Shown here: piece by piece, positions 1 to 6,471 of the stretch
Position numbering within the stretch: position 1 is the first letter of the stretch
How the letters are laid out: every line of letters begins with the position of its first letter
Source: Nocardioides sp.
GTDB taxonomy: Bacteria > Actinomycetota > Actinomycetes > Propionibacteriales > Nocardioidaceae
DNA length: 10,696 bases
Assembly: GCA_025965295.1 (NCBI GenBank)
Contig: JAOPXF010000193.1
Coordinates: forward strand, 1-10,696
Direction of reading: 5' to 3'
Program-made: the position numbers and the translations under genes
Notes under the pieces: model-generated
What the model saw: the letters and a program-made list of their open reading frames with translations, nothing else
What the model was told of the DNA's origin: nothing
Database searches by the model: none

Positions 1-1057
1 CGATGGGGTACTCCATCATGTAGCCGTAGCCACCGTGGAGCTGGACGCCGGCGTCCACGACCTGCTTCTGGAGCTCGGTCGTCCACCACTTCGCCATCGA
101 CGCGAGCGTCGAGTCGGCCTCGCCCGCGTTGAGCTTGAGGATGCAGTCGTTGACGAAGAGCCGCGCGATGTAGAGCTCGGTCGCCATCTCGGCGAGCATG
201 AAGCGGTTGTGCTGGAACTTGCCGATCGGCTTGCCGAAGGCCTCGCGCTCCTTGGCGTAGCTCATGCAGAGCTCCATGATGTGCTCCATCGCGGCGACCG
301 CGATCGCGGCGATCGAGACGCGCTCCTGGGGCAGGTTGACCATCAGGTTGATGAAGCCCGTGCCCTCCTCGCCGAGGAGGTTCTCCTTGGGCACCATCAC
401 GTTGTCGAAGAACAGCTCGGCGGTGTCCTGGGCCTTCATGCCCATCTTGTCGAGGTTGCGACCGCGCTCGAAGCCGGCCATCCCGCGCTCGACGACGAGC
501 AGGCTGATGCCCTGGTGGCCGGCGTCGGGGTCGGTGCGGGCGACCACGATCACGAGGTCGGAGAGGATCCCGTTGCTGATGAACGTCTTGGAGCCGTTGA
601 GAATGTAGTGATCGCCCTTGTCGACGGCGCTGGTCTTGATGCCCTGGAGGTCGCTGCCCGCCTCCGGCTCGGTCATCGCGATCGCGGAGATGATCTCGCC
701 GCTGACCAGGCCCGGGAGCCAGCGGGCCTTCTGCTCGGGCGTCCCGAGCTGGCTGATGTACGGGACGATGATGTCGGTGTGCACCGGGAAGCCGGGGCCG
801 CTCGCGCCCACCCGGCACATCTCCTCGGCCAGCACCATGTTGTAGCGGAAGTCCTTGACCCCGGCGCCGCCGTACTCCTCGTCGACGTCGAAGCAGAGCA
901 GGCCTGTCTCGCCGGCCTTCGCCCAGACCTCGCGACTCACCTGGCCGTCCTGCTCCCACTGGTCGTGGAACGGGACCACCTCCTTGTCGAGGAACGCTCG
1001 TGCCGTACGGCGGAAGTCGTCGTGTTCCTGCTCGTAGACGGACGGGGCGTCGGGCAT
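1..1057 (-). CDS. Acyl-CoA dehydrogenase, long-chain (ACADL-like), 3' end cut off by window edge
   Basis: This FAD enzyme of fatty-acid beta-oxidation introduces the alpha-beta double bond into an acyl-CoA and passes electrons to ETF. The 352 visible residues cover the helical N-terminal domain, the beta-domain flavin/substrate motif TEPEAGSDL (129-137) and most of the C-terminal helical domain (GKPIGKFQHNRF near 275-286, LHGGYGYMMEYPI at 340-352). LPQERVSIA (242-250) matches the helix-G region where long-chain and isovaleryl dehydrogenases carry their catalytic glutamate. Glu245 is therefore the likely base, rather than the more usual C-terminal Glu. Together with MAKWW and GGYGYMMEYPI, this makes the protein look like LCAD (ACADL). 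The ATG at 1057 has GGGAG 8-9 nt upstream. The family is normally about 380-390 residues, so only some 30-40 are missing. A perfect palindrome lies 42 bp upstream, and a MerR gene is divergent. The family call is firm; the chain-length preference is inference. Confidence 0.93.
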   Translation of the reverse strand, partial: MPDAPSVYEQEHDDFRRTARAFLDKEVVPFHDQWEQDGQVSREVWAKAGETGLLCFDVDEEYGGAGVKDFRYNMVLAEEMCRVGASGPGFPVHTDIIVPYISQLGTPEQKARWLPGLVSGEIISAIAMTEPEAGSDLQGIKTSAVDKGDHYILNGSKTFISNGILSDLVIVVARTDPDAGHQGISLLVVERGMAGFERGRNLDKMGMKAQDTAELFFDNVMVPKENLLGEEGTGFINLMVNLPQERVSIAAIAVAAMEHIMELCMSYAKEREAFGKPIGKFQHNRFMLAEMATELYIARLFVNDCILKLNAGEADSTLASMAKWWTTELQKQVVDAGVQLHGGYGYMMEYPI

Positions 1058-1099
1058 GGCGGGTCTCCCGGGATCGTGGGCGGTGGGCTCAGCGCTACT

Positions 1100-1118
1100 G
1101 TGACAGCATCGCTGTCAC
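1100..1118. promoter_or_regulatory. Palindromic operator candidate upstream of the acyl-CoA dehydrogenase
   Basis: GTGACAGC-ATC-GCTGTCAC is a perfect 8-3-8 inverted repeat between the divergent acyl-CoA dehydrogenase and MerR genes. On the minus strand it lies between a plausible -35 (TTGAAT, 1125-1120) and a weak -10-like CACAGT (1102-1097, 17-bp spacing). A repressor bound here would block the promoter, or a MerR-type activator could distort it. The same TGACAG-N5-CTGTCA pattern occurs at 3850-3868. The promoter elements are weak guesses; the palindrome itself is certain. Confidence 0.75.
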
Positions 1119-1177
1119 GATTCAAGACCGGAGGTGGCACGCCCGGGACGACGGTGGCAGCGGCGCTGGCCCAGCCC

Positions 1178-1190
1178 TACTGTGACGGTC
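1178..1190 (+). promoter_or_regulatory. Leaderless promoter -10 element of the MerR gene
   Basis: TACTGT (1178-1183) fits the actinobacterial -10 pattern TANNNT. It is followed by exactly seven bases (GACGGTC) and then ATG at 1191, the spacing expected when transcription starts on the A of the start codon. No Shine-Dalgarno-like sequence precedes this ATG. No clear -35 is visible. The bases TGACGGTCA overlapping the start form a small dyad (TGAC-G-GTCA) resembling the outer parts of the palindrome at 1100-1118, so autoregulation is conceivable. Confidence 0.6.
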
Positions 1191-1910
1191 ATGGGTGCGC
1201 AGCCGGAGGGGACCGACGACCTCCTGACGATCGCCGGGCTGGCCGCGGCGGTCGGCCTGACCGTGCGCACGACCCGCTACTACGCGAGCCTGGGCCTGGT
1301 CCCGCCGCCGATCCGGCGCGGCCGGGTCGCCTACTACCACGACGGACACCGCACCCGGCTCGACCTGGTCCGGGCCCTGCAGGACCACGGGTTCACGCTG
1401 CAGGCGATCGAGCGCTACGTCGCCGGCCTGCCCGCCGACGCGACCGTCGAGGACCTGGCGCTGCAGCGGGCGATGCTGACCTCCTGGACCTCCGCGGCGC
1501 CCGAGCGGCTGACCCACCGCCAGCTCGAGAAGAAGGCCGGGCGGAGGCTGAGCGACGCGGACCTCCAGCTGCTGGTCCGGCTCGGGCTGCTCGACAGCAC
1601 CGACGAGGTCTTCGTCGCCATGCGCAACCTGCGGTTCGGGCTGGACCTGATCGACCTCGACATCCCGCTCGAGTCCGTCGGCGCGGCCGGCGACGCGATC
1701 GCCCGGCACATGGAGTCGCTCGTCGAGGAGCTGACCACGATCCTGCGCGACGAGGTGCTCGAGCCCTACCGGAGCCAGCCGCACTCGGCCGAGGACGCCG
1801 AGCGGCTGGAGCGGACCCTGCCGCAGCTGCGTCGGCTGACCCTGGAGGCCGTCGTCGCGGGGTTCCAGCGCGCGGCCAACGCCGTGATCACGCGCTCGCT
1901 CGCCCGCTGA
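1191..1910 (+). CDS. MerR-family transcriptional regulator
   Basis: A 239-residue DNA-binding regulator. The N-terminal winged helix-turn-helix is at residues 11-80: TIAGLAAAVGLTVRTTRYYASLGLV, then wing residues RGRVAYYHDGHRTRLDLVRAL and the helix GFTLQAIERYV. The usual YYE/GL pattern appears as YYASLGL. The remaining 160 residues are helical, with no recognised ligand domain and no cysteine cluster of the metal-sensing type, so the effector is probably organic. ATG 1191 is chosen because the MerR domain begins shortly after it and a leaderless -10 sits at the right distance; an in-frame GTG at 1182 would lie inside that -10. The gene is divergent from the acyl-CoA dehydrogenase, an arrangement seen for MerR regulators of acyl-CoA catabolism such as LiuR. 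Its last 23 bp overlap the convergent oxygenase-like gene. The family is certain; its target genes are inferred. Confidence 0.9.
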   Translation: MGAQPEGTDDLLTIAGLAAAVGLTVRTTRYYASLGLVPPPIRRGRVAYYHDGHRTRLDLVRALQDHGFTLQAIERYVAGLPADATVEDLALQRAMLTSWTSAAPERLTHRQLEKKAGRRLSDADLQLLVRLGLLDSTDEVFVAMRNLRFGLDLIDLDIPLESVGAAGDAIARHMESLVEELTTILRDEVLEPYRSQPHSAEDAERLERTLPQLRRLTLEAVVAGFQRAANAVITRSLAR

Positions 1911-2787
1911 CCCGCGCGTTCAGCGAGTCGATCATCGAGGCGGGACCGAGGTCGCCGAGCGTGTAGCCCTGGGGGTACGTCGAGGGCCGGTGGTGGTAGG
2001 CCTCCCTGCGCGGCGGCGACAGGCGCAGCAGCCCCGCCCGCAGACTCAGGCCGGCCCGCACGGCCCGCACGAACCAGGCCGGCTGGCGAGGCACTCCGAG
2101 CGCCTCGCGCAGCGGCTCGTCCATCAGGGCGATCGTCACCCGGCGCACCACCGGCCTGAGCGGCAGCGGGGCGGTCTGCCGGGCGATCCGGAGGGTGGCC
2201 TCGGTGACCCGGCGGTTGGCCGGGTCGAACGCGAAGTGCTCCCGCTCGTAGGACGTGAGCAGCTCGAGGTAGCCGTCGTACGTCGTCGGCAGGTCCTTGA
2301 TGCCCATCAGCCTGCCGAAGCGGGTCGTGAAGGTCGCCAGAGCCCGGACCTCGACCGGGTCGAGAGGCCGCCAGCCGTACTGCTCGATCCACCGGACCGG
2401 CCCGACGATCGTGGTGGCCAGGACGTAGCGGAACTCGTCGTTGGGGATGTCGTAGTGGGCGTGGATGCGGTTCAGCCGCCGCACGCCGGCGTGCGCGCGC
2501 GGTGAGTCGATGCCCTCGACCGACGCCTCCTCCGCGAACAGCAGGGTGTCGTCGTACCGCTTCACGCCGTCGTCCTCGAACTGCCGCGTCCGGTCGAGCA
2601 GCCGCGCGATCGAGGGGACGCCGTAGTCGCGCAGGAACGCGATCCCGGTGCCCTGGGTGTAGTCCCACGGGAACTCGTGGCGGCTGGTCAGCCACACGAT
2701 CCGGTCGGTGTCGGTGACCGGGTCGAGCGACCGGATCTCGCGGAGGATGTCGTAGCGCCCCCGCGAGTGCGGCCGCGCCCGGGTCAT
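1888..2787 (-). CDS. DUF2236 / MpaB-type oxygenase family protein
   Basis: A 299-residue protein of the family that includes fungal MpaB and the catalytic domain of rubber oxygenase Lcp (PF09995, often annotated as an oxygenase MpaB family protein). Characterised relatives bind b-type haem and cleave carbon-carbon double bonds with O2, but many bacterial members have no known substrate. Family-like segments are LTSRHEFPWDYTQGTG (33-48), DTLLFAEEAS (80-89), RLNRIHAHYDIPNDEFRYVLATTI (104-127) and LPTTYDGYLELL (166-177). His109 or His111 is a possible haem ligand, which I cannot confirm by eye. No signal peptide or clear membrane helix is seen, so it is probably cytosolic. The start ATG overlaps the stop of the LLM gene as ATGA, with AAGGA 9 nt upstream; an in-frame ATG at 2796 would leave no room for that site. 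The coupling suggests the two proteins act in one pathway. Confidence 0.82.
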   Translation of the reverse strand: MTRARPHSRGRYDILREIRSLDPVTDTDRIVWLTSRHEFPWDYTQGTGIAFLRDYGVPSIARLLDRTRQFEDDGVKRYDDTLLFAEEASVEGIDSPRAHAGVRRLNRIHAHYDIPNDEFRYVLATTIVGPVRWIEQYGWRPLDPVEVRALATFTTRFGRLMGIKDLPTTYDGYLELLTSYEREHFAFDPANRRVTEATLRIARQTAPLPLRPVVRRVTIALMDEPLREALGVPRQPAWFVRAVRAGLSLRAGLLRLSPPRREAYHHRPSTYPQGYTLGDLGPASMIDSLNARVSGRASA

Positions 2788-3812
2788 GACACCCATTCCT
2801 TGACCTGCGCGATGGTGGCCGCCGGGTCGTCGGAGGCGGGGGAGACCTGGAGGCTGGTGACACCGGCCTCCTTGAAGGCCGCGATGCGCTCCTTGACGTA
2901 CGACGCGGGGCCGACCAGGTTGCCCGCCTCGAGCCACTCCAGCGGCACCTTGGCCTCGGCGTCGCGCTTGTTGCCGCCCAGGTAGAGGTCCTGGATCTCC
3001 CTGGCCTCCTTCTCGTAGCCGTACTGGCAGGCGAGCTCGTTGTAGAAGTTCTTGCCGCGCGCGCCCATGCCGCCGACGTACAGCGCGTACATCGGGCGCA
3101 TGAAGTCGAGCATCCCCTTCACGTCCTCGCCGATCGCGACCATGCCGCCCGCGGAGATCTCCAGCGGGCCGAGGTCCGCGGACCGCTTGGCCCGGCCGGC
3201 GGCGAGTGCGTCGCCCCACACGTCCCGGGCCTTCTCGGGGTGGAAGAGGAAGGGCAGCCAGCCGTCGGCCACCTCGGCGGTCATCTGGACGTTCTTGTCA
3301 CCGAGCGCCGCGACCCAGAGCGGGATCGAGGGGCGCTCGGGCTTGTTGAGCAGCTTGAGCGGCTTGCCGAGGCCGAGCCCCTGTCCCTCGGGGAGCGGGA
3401 TCTTGAAGATCCCGTCCTTGACCAGCGGCTCGCGGCGCAGCCCCATCCGGATGATCTCGATGACCTCGCGGGTGCGGCCCAGTGGCTTGTCGTAGGGCAG
3501 CCCGTGGAAGCCCTCGATGACCTGCGGCCCCGATGCGCCGAGCCCGATGACCGCTCGGCCGCCCGACACGTTGTCGAGGCCGGCCGCGGTCTGGAGCAGG
3601 GCGCCGGGGGTGCGCGAGTAGACGTTGAGGATGCCGGCCCCGATCTCGACCGTCTCGGTCTTCGCGGCCAGGTAGCCCATCAGCGTGGGGGCGTCGAAGC
3701 CGTAGGGCTCCGCGACCCAGATCGTGTCCAGCCCGGCCTTCTCGAGACCGGCCACCTGGTCGGCGGTCTCCCGGGGGTTTCCGGCGTAGATGAGCGGCAT
3801 CGAGAGCTTCAT
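2784..3812 (-). CDS. LLM-class F420-dependent oxidoreductase
   Basis: A 342-residue luciferase-like monooxygenase-fold (TIM barrel) enzyme of the kind that uses F420 in actinobacteria. It runs from MKLSMPLIYAG through the second-strand segment DTIWVAEPYGFDAPTLMGYLAAKT (29-52), IGAGILNVYSRTPG (57-70), RAVIGLGASGPQVIEGFHG (86-104, a typical cofactor loop) and IPLWVAALGDKNVQMTAEVADGWLP (163-187) to SLQVSP near the C-terminus. Length and pattern resemble the mycobacterial Rv3520c group, though I cannot search this. The ATG at 3812 is preferred over an upstream in-frame ATG at 3842 because AGGAG precedes it by 5 nt and the barrel's first strand starts there. It is the first gene of a two-gene unit with the MpaB-like gene, and an F420 reductase gene is divergent. 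A palindrome 37 bp upstream matches the one at the acyl-CoA dehydrogenase. The substrate is unknown. Confidence 0.92.
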   Translation of the reverse strand: MKLSMPLIYAGNPRETADQVAGLEKAGLDTIWVAEPYGFDAPTLMGYLAAKTETVEIGAGILNVYSRTPGALLQTAAGLDNVSGGRAVIGLGASGPQVIEGFHGLPYDKPLGRTREVIEIIRMGLRREPLVKDGIFKIPLPEGQGLGLGKPLKLLNKPERPSIPLWVAALGDKNVQMTAEVADGWLPFLFHPEKARDVWGDALAAGRAKRSADLGPLEISAGGMVAIGEDVKGMLDFMRPMYALYVGGMGARGKNFYNELACQYGYEKEAREIQDLYLGGNKRDAEAKVPLEWLEAGNLVGPASYVKERIAAFKEAGVTSLQVSPASDDPAATIAQVKEWVS

Positions 3813-3849
3813 GGTTCTCCTGGGGCTGGAGGTCGGGGGCATCCCAACC

Positions 3850-3868
3850 GTGACAGAACTGCTGTCAT
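3850..3868. promoter_or_regulatory. Palindromic operator candidate between the LLM and npdG genes
   Basis: GTGACAGAACTGCTGTCAT carries inverted halves TGACAG and CTGTCA separated by five bases. It aligns without gaps to the palindrome at 1100-1118 and shares both half-sites and the inner G before CTGTCA. It is 37 bp upstream of the LLM start, much like the 42 bp seen at the acyl-CoA dehydrogenase, and 78 bp upstream of npdG. On the minus strand it lies between TTGCCA (3876-3871) and a weak CACGGT (3852-3847), the same layout as the first site. One site could control both divergent genes. Confidence 0.72.
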
Positions 3869-3934
3869 CATGGCAAGGGTGGAGGCCCGGGGCGAGCCCC
3901 GGACCGGGGGTGACATTCTTCTCCCAACCAATCT

Positions 3935-3949
3935 GAGGAGAGTGCGTTG
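3935..3949 (+). promoter_or_regulatory. Ribosome binding site deciding the TTG start of npdG
   Basis: GAGGAG (3935-3940) followed by six bases precedes the TTG at 3947. The GTG at 3943 is out of frame and runs into TGA at once. The first in-frame ATG (3971) falls inside the Rossmann first strand and would remove the essential N-terminus, so the TTG is the real start. Confidence 0.85.
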
Positions 3950-4624
3950 ACGAGCTACCGCATCGCGGTCATGGGTGGGACCGGACCGCAGGGCAAGGGT
4001 CTGGCCTACCGATTCGCCCGACACGGCCACGACGTGGTCATCGGGTCGCGGGCCGCCGAGAAGGCCGTCCCGGTGGCCGAGGAGGTCACCGCCCGGCTCG
4101 AGGGCGTGACGGGGGCCGGCACGGTCTCCGGCGCGGCCAACGCGGACGCGTGCGCGGACGCCGACGTGGTGCTGCTCGCGGTGCCCTACGACGGCCACGA
4201 CGAGCTGGTGGCCGCGCTGCCGCTCGCGGGCAAGACCGTCGTCTCCTGCGTGAACCCGCTCGCGTTCGACAAGCGCGGCGCGCACGGCCAGGTCATCGAC
4301 GGCGGCGAGGGATCGGCGGCCGAGTCGGCCCAGCGGATCGCGCCCGACGCGACGGTCGTCGGTGCCTTCCACCACGTCTCCGCGGTCAACCTCTGGGGCG
4401 ACGCGGACTACCTGGACCACGAGGACATCCTCGTCGTCGGCGACTCGGTGGACGCCAAGGCGGTTGCCATCGAGCTGGCCCGCAGCGTCACCGGGCGGGA
4501 CGGCATCGACGCCGGCAAGCTCCGCCTGGCCCGCCAGCTCGAGCCGCTCACCGCCGTGCTGATCTCGATCAACCGGAAGTACAAGGTGCACTCGGGCATC
4601 CGGATCACGGGCCTCGAGGACTGA
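3947..4624 (+). CDS. npdG: NADPH:F420 oxidoreductase (NpdG/Fno type)
   Basis: A 225-residue Rossmann enzyme that transfers hydride between NADPH and coenzyme F420, supplying F420H2 or draining it to NADPH. The N-terminal strand and dinucleotide loop IAVMGGTGPQGKGLAYRFA (6-24) carry the family's GGTG-x2-GKGLA pattern. GSR at 33-35 follows the second strand and suits the 2'-phosphate of NADP. Further segments are ADVVLLAVPY (72-81), VVSCVNPLAF (98-107), VVGAFHHVSA (137-146) with the conserved paired His, and ILVVGD (161-166). The length fits the family (about 210-230). It starts with TTG behind a strong Shine-Dalgarno sequence. It is divergent from the LLM oxidoreductase across 134 bp containing a palindrome, so regeneration of F420H2 for that enzyme is the natural role. 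Whether it is the cell's only F420 reductase cannot be told here. Confidence 0.92.
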   Translation: MTSYRIAVMGGTGPQGKGLAYRFARHGHDVVIGSRAAEKAVPVAEEVTARLEGVTGAGTVSGAANADACADADVVLLAVPYDGHDELVAALPLAGKTVVSCVNPLAFDKRGAHGQVIDGGEGSAAESAQRIAPDATVVGAFHHVSAVNLWGDADYLDHEDILVVGDSVDAKAVAIELARSVTGRDGIDAGKLRLARQLEPLTAVLISINRKYKVHSGIRITGLED

Positions 4625-4643
4625 CGCTTCATCATGTTGAGCG

Positions 4644-4695
4644 GGTGAACCGGCACTTCACATGGTGAGTTCACCGTGAGAAGTGTCGGTTCACC
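4644..4695. repeat. 52-bp near-perfect inverted repeat between convergent genes
   Basis: The arms are 4644-4668 and 4671-4695, symmetric about 4669.5. Of 25 pairs, 22 are Watson-Crick, two are G-T type (4653/4686 and 4663/4676) and one is A-A (4660/4679). The outer arm is GGTGAACCGGCACTTC. The inner part is a second small dyad, GGTGA-GT-TCACC. It lies 19 bp after npdG and 30 bp before the end of the ABC gene, so it may work as a two-way terminator. No T-run follows either arm. TCACATGGTGA from the inner arm (4658-4668) is repeated exactly at 4700-4710. Alternatives are a dispersed repeat or a protein-binding site. Confidence 0.85.
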
Positions 4696-4725
4696 TGCAT
4701 CACATGGTGAATCTGGTGCGACCGC

Positions 4726-6471
4726 TCAGCGCTTGCCGTTCCAGGAGTCCCACAGGGCGGCGTAGGAGCCGCCGGCGGCGACCAGCTCGTCGTGCGAGCC
4801 GAGCTCCGAGATGACGCCGTCCTCGACGACGGCCACCCGGTCCGCGTCGTGCGCGGAGAAGAGCCGGTGCGCGATCGCGATCACGGTCCGCCCGTGGAGC
4901 ACGGCGGCCAGGGACCGCTCCAGGTGCCGGGCGGCCCGCGGGTCGATCAGCGACGTGGCCTCGTCGAGCACCAGCGTGTGCGGGTCGGCGAGTACCAGCC
5001 TGGCCAGCGCGATCTGCTGCGACTGGGCCGCGGTCAGGGCCCGGCCGCCCGAGCCGACGACCGTGTCGAGCCCCTCGGGCAGCGCGTCGACCCAGTCCAG
5101 GGCGTCGACCGCCTCCAGCGACTCGCGGATGGCGTCGTCGCCGGCGCCGGGAGGGGCCGCGAGCGCGAGGTTCTCGCGCAGCGTCCCGACGAACACGTGG
5201 TGCTCCTGGGTGACCAGCGCGACGTGGCCGCGCAGGTCGTCCAGCGGCAGCTCGACGAGACCGACCCCGCCCACGGTGACCGATCCGGTCCGAGGCGGGT
5301 GGATGCCCGCGAGCAGACGGCCCAGCGTGGACTTGCCGGCACCCGACGGCCCGACCATCGCGATCCGCTCGCCGGCGCCGACCTCGAGGTCGACCCCGTG
5401 CAGCACGTCGCGCCCGTCGACGTACGAGAACCGCACGTCCGTGGCATCGATCCTCTCGCCGTCCGGCACCGCGCCGCTCACCGCGCGGTCGTCCGGCACC
5501 TGCGCGACGCCGAGCAGCCGCGCCAGTGAGGCCGCGCCCATCTGCAGCTCGTCGAGGATCGAGACGATCCGGTCGACCGGGTCGATCAGCATCTGCACGT
5601 AGAGCACCGCGGCCGTCACGTCGCCGAGCGAGACCTGGCCCTTCGTGTACAGGTAGCCGCCGAGCAGCAGCGTCGCCACCGTCGGGACCAGGTAGGACAG
5701 CTCCATGCTCGGGAAGAACACCGTGCGCAGCCAGAGGGTGTAGCGCTCCGCCAGGTAGGACTCCTTGATGTCCGCGTCGATCGCGGCGATCCGCTCGTCT
5801 CCGAGGCCGAGGGCCTCGACGGTCCGGGCGCCCTCGACGGTCTCGGTGAGCGTCGCGTTGATCGCGGAGTACGACGCGCTCTCCCGCAGGTAGCCGTCCT
5901 TGGCCCGGGCGAGGTACCACCGCAGCCCGATCACCAGGGGCGGCACGCCGAGCAGGCAGGGCAGCGCGACCCACCAGCCCACGCTGAGCGCGGCGGCGAA
6001 GGTCAGCACGGCGGTGATCACCGCGATCGTCCACTCGGGCAGGGCCCAGCGCACCGACCAGCCGAGCTGGTCGACGTCGCGGCTGGTGCGCGTCAGCAGG
6101 TCGCCGGAGCCCGCGGACTCGACGACGCCGACGGGCAGCGCCAGGGCGTTGCCGACGAAGTCCTCGCGCAGCTCGGCCAGCACCTGCTCGCCGAGCACCT
6201 GGCTGACGTAGCGGGCGTAGCGGGTGAGCACGGTCTGGGCCACGAGGAACGCCGCGAGCACGATGATGATGCGGTCGACGTGACCGACCGTGGTCCCGGC
6301 CTCGACCGCCTGCACCAGGTCGCCGAGCAGCCGCGGCGCGGCCAGCGCGGAGACCGCCGCGAGTGCGTGCAGCGACAGCGCGCCCCACAGGAGCCGCGGG
6401 TGGTTGCGAGCGATCGTGCCGGCGTAGCGGCGTACGGCGCGGGTGTCCGCGACCGGCAGCATCGTGCTCAT
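4726..6471 (-). CDS. ABC exporter half-transporter, catalytic subunit with degenerate signature
   Basis: A 581-residue exporter with an N-terminal membrane domain of about six helices (roughly 27-300) and a C-terminal nucleotide-binding domain (about 340-570). Walker A is GPSGAGKS (374-381), the Q-loop Gln is 422, Walker B is LVLDEA (500-505) and the switch His is 535 (IAHR), all intact. The signature reads LTAAQ (479-483) instead of LSGGQ, so this subunit cannot complete the partner's ATP site normally. The partner has the reverse set of defects, so the two must form a heterodimer. The ATG at 6471 overlaps the partner's stop as ATGA and has GGAGG 7 nt upstream; a second ATG at 6462 is less well placed. 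The fold is that of ABCB-type multidrug, lipid or peptide exporters. The substrate is unknown and nothing adjacent names one. Confidence 0.93.
   Translation of the reverse strand: MSTMLPVADTRAVRRYAGTIARNHPRLLWGALSLHALAAVSALAAPRLLGDLVQAVEAGTTVGHVDRIIIVLAAFLVAQTVLTRYARYVSQVLGEQVLAELREDFVGNALALPVGVVESAGSGDLLTRTSRDVDQLGWSVRWALPEWTIAVITAVLTFAAALSVGWWVALPCLLGVPPLVIGLRWYLARAKDGYLRESASYSAINATLTETVEGARTVEALGLGDERIAAIDADIKESYLAERYTLWLRTVFFPSMELSYLVPTVATLLLGGYLYTKGQVSLGDVTAAVLYVQMLIDPVDRIVSILDELQMGAASLARLLGVAQVPDDRAVSGAVPDGERIDATDVRFSYVDGRDVLHGVDLEVGAGERIAMVGPSGAGKSTLGRLLAGIHPPRTGSVTVGGVGLVELPLDDLRGHVALVTQEHHVFVGTLRENLALAAPPGAGDDAIRESLEAVDALDWVDALPEGLDTVVGSGGRALTAAQSQQIALARLVLADPHTLVLDEATSLIDPRAARHLERSLAAVLHGRTVIAIAHRLFSAHDADRVAVVEDGVISELGSHDELVAAGGSYAALWDSWNGKR

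Noticed and set aside
35..1966. Long plus-strand open frame across the acyl-CoA dehydrogenase and MerR genes
   Set aside because: It is an antisense/out-of-frame shadow in very GC-rich DNA. Its translation is low-complexity (Leu/Arg/Ala/Asp-rich), while the minus strand of 1-1057 encodes a clear acyl-CoA dehydrogenase and 1191-1910 a clear MerR protein in another frame.
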